6,144 bases of DNA from contig DFFY01000075.1 of the NCBI GenBank assembly GCA_002371115.1, forward strand, positions 76,982-83,125. Direction: 5' to 3'. Every line of letters begins with the position of its first letter. Position 1 is the first letter of the stretch. This DNA comes from Bacteroidales bacterium UBA3764 (lineage in GTDB: Bacteria > Bacteroidota > Bacteroidia > Bacteroidales > UBA932). This document shows positions 1 through 4,423 of this stretch, in pieces. A program made the position numbers and the translations under genes. Under the pieces are notes generated by a model. That model had not been told where the DNA came from. It made no database searches and was given only the letters and a program-made list of their open reading frames with translations.

Positions 1-441
1 CGCTTCTACGCCATGCACCACCCGTTCACCGCGCCCAAACCGGAGCACGAGAACTGGTTCTACTCCAATAAGAAGGAAGACCTGGAGCGCGTGTGCGCCA
101 ACGCCTATGACTTTGTGCTCAACGGCAACGAGCTGGGCGGCGGCAGCATCCGTATCCACAATGCCGATATGCAAAAGCGCATGTTCGAGGTCCTGGGTAT
201 CGGCCCCGAGGAAGCGGAATACAAGTTTGGCTTCATCATCAACGCCTTCAAGTTCGGTGCACCGCCGCACGGAGGTCTGGCCTTCGGCTTCGACCGCGTG
301 TGCGCCCTCATGGGCGGGCAGGATACCATCCGCGACTACATCGCCTTCCCCAAGAACAACCAGGGCCGCGATGTCATGATTGACTCCCCGTCAGAGATTG
401 ACCAGGCCCAGCTGGACGAGCTCCAGATTGACCTACGGTGA
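1..441 (+). CDS. aspS: Aspartyl-tRNA synthetase, C-terminal part (5' end outside window)
   Basis: This is the last 146 residues of a class II aminoacyl-tRNA synthetase, which charges tRNA-Asp with aspartate in the cytoplasm. The frame is open from base 1 and ends at TGA 439-441. Visible family signatures are MHHPFTAPK near the window start, GNELGGGSIRIH around residues 42-53 of the visible part, FGAPPHGGLAFGFDRV (class II motif 3 with its ATP-binding arginine), and the IRDYIAFPKN segment close to the C-terminus. These are typical of bacterial AspRS, which is usually about 580-600 residues, so roughly three quarters of the gene lies upstream. AsnRS and LysRS share the fold, but the GNELGGGSIRIH and IAFPK combination favours AspRS. 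It overlaps murB by 4 bp, so the two are probably cotranscribed and translationally coupled. No inserted repeat is seen in this part. Confidence 0.95.
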   Translation, partial: RFYAMHHPFTAPKPEHENWFYSNKKEDLERVCANAYDFVLNGNELGGGSIRIHNADMQKRMFEVLGIGPEEAEYKFGFIINAFKFGAPPHGGLAFGFDRVCALMGGQDTIRDYIAFPKNNQGRDVMIDSPSEIDQAQLDELQIDLR

Positions 442-1634
442 TTCAGCGCATTCATAATTACGACCTCTCTACCCGGAACACCTTCCGGATGCGGGTGCGC
501 TGTGCCCTGTATGTGGAGGTAACGGAGGAGGCAGACCTGCAGGCCCTGGACTGGGCCGCGCTGCCCCAGCCGGTCCTGGTGATGGGCGGCGGCTCCAACC
601 TCCTCTTCACCCGGGATTTTCCCGGCACGGTGTTGCATTGCGGCATGAGATTCACTCGGCCCTCCGGGCCTCGGAATGACAAGGATGTCATACCGAGCGA
701 GCGTAGCGAAGCGAGTGTATCTCCCCTCTTGGTCACCTGCGGTGCCGGGGTGGTCTTCGACGACTTCTGCGCCTGGGCAGCCTCGGAGGGCCTCTGGGGC
801 CCGGAGAACCTCTCGCTTATTCCCGGCGAGGTAGGCGCCAGCGCCGTGCAGAACATCGGCGCGTACGGTGTAGAGGCCAAGGACATCATCGCCGCCATCC
901 GTGCCTATGACCGCACCACGGGGCAATTTGTTACCATCGACCCGGCAGACTGCGCCTACGGCTACCGTGCCTCCAAGTTCAAGACCGAGTGGAAAGGCCG
1001 CTACGTCATCACCGCCGTCACCTACCGCCTCAGCCGCACTCCGCAGCCCCGCCTGGACTACGGCGGCGTCCGCAAGGCCCTGGAAGAGAGCGGGAAAGTG
1101 CCGGTTCCGGGGACATGTCCACCCCCGGACATGGGTAGGGGGAGGGGCCCGTTCCCGAAGGGAATGGGAGGGGCCGGAACGGAGCGAAGCGAAGTGGAGT
1201 TCCCCGGAACCGGCACTTTCTCGCTCGCGCCTGCCGACATCCGTAAAGCCATCATCGGCATCCGGCGAAAAAAACTGCCGGACGTGGAGGAACTGGGCAG
1301 TGCGGGCAGCTTCTTCTGCAACCCCGTCATCTCCCGCGCGCACTTTCAGCGCATCGTGGACACTGCCCGCGCAGACAACGGCCCGGACTACCAGGTGCCC
1401 CACTACGAGGTAGGGGACAGCATCAAAGTCCCCGCCGCATGGATGATCGAGCAGTGCGGGTTCAAAGGCGCCCGCTGCGGCGGCGCCCAGGTGTACCAAA
1501 ACCAGCCGCTGGTGATTGTAAACGCCTCAGGCACAGCGCTGCCGGAGGAAGTCATCGGCCTGGAACAACAAATCATCCAACGCATAGAAGCCAAATACGG
1601 TATCACTTTACATCCCGAAGTCGAGCATGTCTAA
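438..1634 (+). CDS. murB: UDP-N-acetylenolpyruvoylglucosamine reductase carrying two in-frame repeat insertions
   Basis: MurB is the FAD- and NADPH-dependent enzyme that reduces UDP-GlcNAc-enolpyruvate to UDP-MurNAc, the second committed step of cytoplasmic peptidoglycan synthesis. The start is GTG at 438, overlapping the aspS stop (GTGA); NTFRMRVRCALYVEV follows as expected for the N-terminus. The FAD domain shows VLVMGGGSNLLF, CGAGVVFDD and LIPGEVGASAVQNIGAYGVE. Likely catalytic residues are R177 (YGYRASKFK), S291 (GSAGSFFCNP) and E394 (LHPEVEHV), matching E. coli R159, S229 and E325, so it is of the E. coli type I form. At 398 residues it is longer than E. coli MurB (342). Two segments explain the excess: about residues 70-96 and 217-263. 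Both are foreign to the family and are self-complementary DNA repeats (listed separately). Without them it would be about 325 residues. It overlaps murA by 8 bp. Confidence 0.95.
   Translation: MIQRIHNYDLSTRNTFRMRVRCALYVEVTEEADLQALDWAALPQPVLVMGGGSNLLFTRDFPGTVLHCGMRFTRPSGPRNDKDVIPSERSEASVSPLLVTCGAGVVFDDFCAWAASEGLWGPENLSLIPGEVGASAVQNIGAYGVEAKDIIAAIRAYDRTTGQFVTIDPADCAYGYRASKFKTEWKGRYVITAVTYRLSRTPQPRLDYGGVRKALEESGKVPVPGTCPPPDMGRGRGPFPKGMGGAGTERSEVEFPGTGTFSLAPADIRKAIIGIRRKKLPDVEELGSAGSFFCNPVISRAHFQRIVDTARADNGPDYQVPHYEVGDSIKVPAAWMIEQCGFKGARCGGAQVYQNQPLVIVNASGTALPEEVIGLEQQIIQRIEAKYGITLHPEVEHV
647..723 (+). repeat. Short palindromic repeat (family B), in frame inside murB
   Basis: A 77-bp self-complementary segment. 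The outer arms 647-658 and 712-723 pair over 11 of 12 bases. Inside are a small hairpin (GCCC 659-662 with GGGC 666-669) and a longer one (670-680 with 687-697, 10 of 11 pairs, loop AAGGAT). A tail with AGCGTAGCGAAGCG completes a cloverleaf-like layout. Translated, it gives a stretch including PSERSEASVS, which has no place in MurB between the FAD-domain strands LHCGMR and LVTCGAG. The sequence from GTCATACCGAG onward resembles the solo repeat at 2937-2964 and the insert in dapF near 4633-4673. Confidence 0.85.
1088..1226 (+). repeat. Long palindromic element (family A), in frame inside murB
   Basis: A 139-bp element bounded by inverted arms 1088-1113 and 1201-1226 that match at 25 of 26 positions. 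Inside are hairpin 1 (CATGTCC 1114-1120 with GGACATG 1127-1133), GGGAGGGGCCC at 1140-1150, hairpin 2 (TTCCC 1152-1156 with GGGAA 1160-1164, loop GAA), GGGAGGGGCC at 1166-1175, and a tail GGAGCGAAGCGAAG at 1181-1194. GGAAC 1176-1180 can also pair with GTTCC 1199-1203. The layout matches the elements in the aminotransferase gene and in dapF, but the arms are different in sequence. It encodes roughly residues 217-263 of MurB, between VRKALEES and LAPADIRKAI, which should be nearly adjacent in the family. Confidence 0.88.
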
Positions 1635-2934
1635 ATTTATCATCGAAGGCGGGCACAAGCTGTCCGGAACCATTACCCCGCAGGGCGCCAAGAACGAAGC
1701 CCTGGAAGTAATCAGCGCCGTGCTGCTCACCAGCGAGCCCGTCACCATCTCCAACATCCCGGAAATCCTGGATGTGAAAAACCTCATCGACCTGTTGCAG
1801 CAGATGGGCGTCAAAGTGACGCGCCTGGCCAAGGGCATGTACACCTTCCAGGCCGATGCCGTGGATACCACCTACATCGAAACGGAGGAATTTGTGCAAA
1901 AGTGCGCCAAGCTCCGCGGCTCGGTGATGGTCGTCGGCCCGCTTTTGAGCCGATTCGGCCATGCGTGGTTCGCCAAGCCTGGCGGTGACAAAATCGGCCG
2001 GCGCAGGGTGGACACCCACCTGGACGGCATGGTGAAGCTCGGTGCCCAAATGGACTATGACCCTTCCCGCCGCGCGTTCCACCTGACGCAGGAAGGCCGT
2101 CTTACGGGCCGATACATGCTGCTGGACGAGGCCTCCGTGACCGGTACGGCCAACATCGTCATGGCCGCCGTGCTGGCCAAAGGCACCACCACCATCTACA
2201 ATGCCGCCTGCGAGCCGTACCTGCAGCAGTTGTGCAAAATGCTCAACCGCATGGGCGCGTTCATCGACGGCGTAGGCTCCAACCTTCTGCGCATCCATGG
2301 CGTAGAGGCCCTGCATGGCACCCTGCACAAGATCCTGCCGGACATGATTGAGGTAGGCTCGTTCATCGGCATGGCCGCCATTTGCCGGAGCAGCCTTACC
2401 ATCAAGAACGTGTCGTACTACGACCTGGGCATTATTCCGGACGCGTTCCGCCGCCTGGGCATCAAGCTGGAGCAGCAGGGGGACGATATTTATGTTCCTG
2501 AGCAGGAATGCTATGAGATAGACTCCTTCCTGGACGGGTCCATCATGACCCTTGCCGATGCCCCCTGGCCGGGGCTCACGCCGGACCTGCTGTCCGTGAT
2601 GCTGGTGGTAGCCACCCAGTGCAAGGGGAGCGTGCTCATCCACCAGAAGATGTTCGAGAGCCGCCTGTTCTTTGTGGACCGCCTGATAGACATGGGTGCG
2701 CAGATTATCCTCTGCGACCCGCACCGCGCGGTGGTAATCGGCCATGACCACCGGATTTCGCTCAAGGCCGCCAAGCTGGTTTCGCCGGATATCCGTGCGG
2801 GCATTGCCATGCTGCTGGCCGCCATGAGCGCCAAGGGCACTTCCACTATCGACAATATTGAGCAGATTGACCGTGGCTACGAGGACATTGAAGGCCGCCT
2901 GAACGCCCTCGGTGCGCATATTACCCGTGCGTAG
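1627..2934 (+). CDS. murA: UDP-N-acetylglucosamine 1-carboxyvinyltransferase
   Basis: MurA transfers enolpyruvate from PEP to UDP-GlcNAc, the first committed step of peptidoglycan synthesis; it is a cytoplasmic enzyme of the EPSP synthase fold. The 435-residue product has family length. K22 in the N-terminal QGAKNEAL motif matches the conserved substrate-binding lysine. The active-site loop reads KPGGDKIGRRRVD with D121 where E. coli has the fosfomycin target C115. Other signatures are DAPWPGLTPDLLS (residues about 312-324, holding the catalytic aspartate equivalent to D305) and SPDIRAGIAMLLAA, carrying the PEP-binding arginine. The ATG at 1627 lies inside the last codons of murB (8-bp overlap); SKFIIEGGHKLSG follows at once, so the start is secure, and translation is probably coupled to murB. 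Unlike murB, the aminotransferase gene and dapF, this gene has no inserted repeat. Confidence 0.97.
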   Translation: MSKFIIEGGHKLSGTITPQGAKNEALEVISAVLLTSEPVTISNIPEILDVKNLIDLLQQMGVKVTRLAKGMYTFQADAVDTTYIETEEFVQKCAKLRGSVMVVGPLLSRFGHAWFAKPGGDKIGRRRVDTHLDGMVKLGAQMDYDPSRRAFHLTQEGRLTGRYMLLDEASVTGTANIVMAAVLAKGTTTIYNAACEPYLQQLCKMLNRMGAFIDGVGSNLLRIHGVEALHGTLHKILPDMIEVGSFIGMAAICRSSLTIKNVSYYDLGIIPDAFRRLGIKLEQQGDDIYVPEQECYEIDSFLDGSIMTLADAPWPGLTPDLLSVMLVVATQCKGSVLIHQKMFESRLFFVDRLIDMGAQIILCDPHRAVVIGHDHRISLKAAKLVSPDIRAGIAMLLAAMSAKGTSTIDNIEQIDRGYEDIEGRLNALGAHITRA

Positions 2935-2936
2935 CT

Positions 2937-2964
2937 GTCATTCCGAGCGAAGTCGAGAAATCTC
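2937..2964 (+). repeat. Solo short repeat (family B half-unit) abutting the aminotransferase start codon
   Basis: The spacer between murA and the aminotransferase gene is 30 bp, and 28 of these are GTCATTCCGAGCGAAG followed by TCGAGAAATCTC. This is the right-hand half of the family B repeat in murB (687-723) and resembles the dapF copy (4633-4673). The last base of the repeat directly precedes the ATG at 2965, so the repeat occupies the entire place where a ribosome binding site would be; no purine-rich Shine-Dalgarno is present. The left half of the palindrome is missing here. Confidence 0.75.
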
Positions 2965-4233
2965 ATGAACTATAGCAAGTACTTTTCCTCCGACGTGCCG
3001 TCCTTCCTGCGGTCTCCCGTGCGGGAAATCTTCCGCAAGGTGGACCTCTCCGCCATTTGCTCCTTCGCGGGCGGATACCCGGCGGCGTGCACCTTCCCCC
3101 TGGCCGATATTCCCGGCCTCACGGAGCGCGTGCTGGAGAAATACGGCACCAAGGCGCTGCAGTACGGCGCCACGCAGGGCGTCCCGGAACTGCGGGAGCT
3201 CATTGCTTCGCGCTATGGCGTGCCAGTGTCGCAGGTGCAGATTACCACATCGTCCCAGCAGGGAATTGACGTTTGCGCCCGTGTGTTCCTGGACCCCGGG
3301 GACGTAGTCCTCGCCTCCAACCCCATCTACCTGGGCGCCCTCCAAAGCTTCAAGGCCTATCGGGCGGAGGTAGTGGATTTGAATGATTTCATGGCGGGAG
3401 AGGGTGTTGTCTCGCAAACCCATGGCCACCCGTGGCCGTATAAACGGGAGGGGCCCACAGCCGCGTCGTCAGACGCGTTGCGAGTTGGGAGGGGCCGACG
3501 CGAAGCGAAGGCGGTTTGCGAGACAGTACCCTCTTCCGCAGTCAAATTTATTTACGTAATCCCAGACTTCAACAATCCCACGGGGAAAACATTGACTTTG
3601 GCAGAGCGGGAGGAGTTGGTGGCCCTGGCCCGGGAACTGGACTGCCTCATTGTGGAGGACAGCCCGTACCGGGAGCTGCGCTACTCCGGGGAGGCGGTGA
3701 CCTCCATCCGCGAGCTGGCGCCGGAGCGTACCCTGCAGCTGGGCTCCTTCTCCAAGATTTTCGCGCCCGGGTTCCGGATAGGGTGGATAATCGGCCCGGA
3801 AGAGCTGCTGGAACAGATTTACGTGTGCAAACAGTGCCTGGACCTGTGCCCGCCGGTGATGGACCAATACCTGGCGGCGGAGTTCCTGGGTTCCGGCCTG
3901 CTGGATGCCAATTTGGTGAAAACCATTGCTGAATATCGGCGCAGACGGGATCTCATGGTGTCTCTGCTGGAAAAATACATGCCTGCCGGCGTGTCCTGGA
4001 CCTATCCGGAAGGCGGGCTGTTTTTGTGGCTTACGCTGCCGCCGGCCGTGGATACTGTGGCGTTGTACGACCGAGCCCTGGCCGCCGGGGTGGCCTACGT
4101 GGCTGGCTCCTTCTTCTACACGGACGGCAGCCACCGCAACACCATGCGCCTGAACTTCTCCTTCGTGGACGAGGCCAAGATGGAGCCCGGCATCAAGCTC
4201 CTGGCGTCGCTGCTGCGGGATGCTGCGGAGTAG
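2965..4233 (+). CDS. PLP-dependent aminotransferase, class I/II (LysN / 2-aminoadipate type), with in-frame repeat insertion
   Basis: A fold-type I aminotransferase of 422 residues, acting in the cytoplasm on an amino acid / 2-oxo acid pair that cannot be named from sequence. Visible PLP-site features are TTSSQQGIDVCARV (cofactor phosphate region), NNPTG at 203-207, EDSPYRELRY at 231-240, the Schiff-base lysine K264 in GSFSKIFAPGFRIGW, and the carboxylate-binding arginine R395 in MRLNFSF. SQQ, EDSPY and the spacing fit the LysN / KAT II / MocR-C-terminal group rather than DapL or AspC. Residues about 146-190 are a foreign insertion from a palindromic element; without it the protein is about 376 residues, normal for the group. 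The ATG at 2965 is followed by NYSKYFSSDVPSFLRSPVREI, a usual N-terminus for the group. It sits after murA and before dapF, so a role in lysine, DAP or aromatic amino-acid metabolism is possible but unproven. Confidence 0.88.
   Translation: MNYSKYFSSDVPSFLRSPVREIFRKVDLSAICSFAGGYPAACTFPLADIPGLTERVLEKYGTKALQYGATQGVPELRELIASRYGVPVSQVQITTSSQQGIDVCARVFLDPGDVVLASNPIYLGALQSFKAYRAEVVDLNDFMAGEGVVSQTHGHPWPYKREGPTAASSDALRVGRGRREAKAVCETVPSSAVKFIYVIPDFNNPTGKTLTLAEREELVALARELDCLIVEDSPYRELRYSGEAVTSIRELAPERTLQLGSFSKIFAPGFRIGWIIGPEELLEQIYVCKQCLDLCPPVMDQYLAAEFLGSGLLDANLVKTIAEYRRRRDLMVSLLEKYMPAGVSWTYPEGGLFLWLTLPPAVDTVALYDRALAAGVAYVAGSFFYTDGSHRNTMRLNFSFVDEAKMEPGIKLLASLLRDAAE
3399..3534 (+). repeat. Long palindromic element (family A), in frame inside the aminotransferase gene
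   Basis: A 136-bp element with inverted arms 3399-3420 and 3513-3534 matching at 20 of 22 positions. Inside are hairpin 1 (GGCCAC 3424-3429 with GTGGCC 3432-3437), GGGAGGGGCCC at 3446-3456, hairpin 2 (CGCGTC 3462-3467 with GACGCG 3472-3477, loop GTCA), GGGAGGGGCC at 3487-3496, and a tail CGCGAAGCGAAGGC. From CCATGGCC onward it aligns closely with the reverse complement of the element in dapF (4843-4979). It encodes residues about 146-190, interrupting the family between VVDLNDF and AVKFIYVIPDF. Confidence 0.9.
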
Positions 4234-4242
4234 GGTGTTTTT

Positions 4243-4330
4243 TGGCGCAGGTCGGTAGGGTGATTGGCGCAGGTCAGTGGAGTGAATGGTGCAGGTTGGT
4301 AGGATGAATGGCACGGCTCAGTGGGAAATA
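4243..4330 (+). repeat. Four 22-bp imperfect tandem repeats upstream of dapF
   Basis: Units begin at 4243, 4265, 4287 and 4309, each opening TGGCGC, TGGTGC or TGGCAC, with CAGGT following in the first three and a TRGGRTGA-like end. Neighbouring units 1 and 2 agree at 18 of 22 positions, units 2 and 3 at 17 of 22, and unit 4 is the most decayed. Most differences are transitions. The stretch is in the 190-bp gap between the aminotransferase gene and dapF and shows no coding signature (22 is not a multiple of 3). The period is close to two helical turns, so an array of protein-binding sites is conceivable, but simple slippage is equally possible. Confidence 0.8.
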
Positions 4331-4381
4331 CCTCGTTACGCTGGCTCGTAAGTAGCTGATACACAGTGAATTGTTGAAAAT

Positions 4382-4404
4382 CCTCTGCGCAAATGGCGCC
4401 GAGG
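4382..4404 (+). promoter_or_regulatory. Hairpin in the dapF leader
   Basis: CCTCTGCGC at 4382-4390 pairs with GCGCCGAGG at 4396-4404 with one internal mismatch and a five-base loop AAATG. It lies 19 bp before the dapF ATG and just before the Shine-Dalgarno sequence. No run of T follows, so it is not a standard intrinsic terminator. It may be an mRNA 5'-end stabiliser, a regulatory fold, or the remains of another dispersed repeat. No convincing Bacteroidetes-type promoter (TTTG / TAnnTTTG) was found in the gap. Confidence 0.45.
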
Positions 4405-4409
4405 AATAT

Positions 4410-4416
4410 AAGGAAG
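4410..4416 (+). promoter_or_regulatory. Shine-Dalgarno sequence for dapF
   Basis: AAGGAAG ends 7 bases before the ATG at 4424. It is the clearest ribosome binding site in the window and favours the start at 4424 over the ATG at 4445, which has no such sequence. Confidence 0.55.
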
Positions 4417-4423
4417 TAATTGA

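Noticed and set aside
1088..1226. The large palindrome in murB as an intron, intein or programmed frameshift site.
   Set aside because: The frame is open throughout, it is far too short for known self-splicing introns or inteins, and no splicing motifs are seen. It could still be removed at the RNA level, but nothing requires it.
1613..1629. CCCGAAGTCGAGCATG at the murB/murA junction, which looks like the dispersed repeat ahead of the aminotransferase gene.
   Set aside because: It encodes the conserved MurB C-terminus HPEVEH, including the catalytic glutamate, so the likeness is probably chance.
1603..2919. Long open frame of 438 codons on the minus strand, antisense to murA, and similar antisense frames at 336-1499, 3469-4314 and 5420-6112.
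   Set aside because: They mirror well-conserved + strand genes in GC-rich DNA, have low-complexity His/Gly/Ala/Val-rich products and no recognisable domain.
4231..4243. Run of six T at 4238-4243 after the aminotransferase stop, as a possible intrinsic terminator.
   Set aside because: No stable GC hairpin lies directly upstream of the T run.
4243..4330. The 22-bp tandem units as a CRISPR array.
   Set aside because: The units are contiguous with no spacers, too short and diverged, and no cas gene is present.
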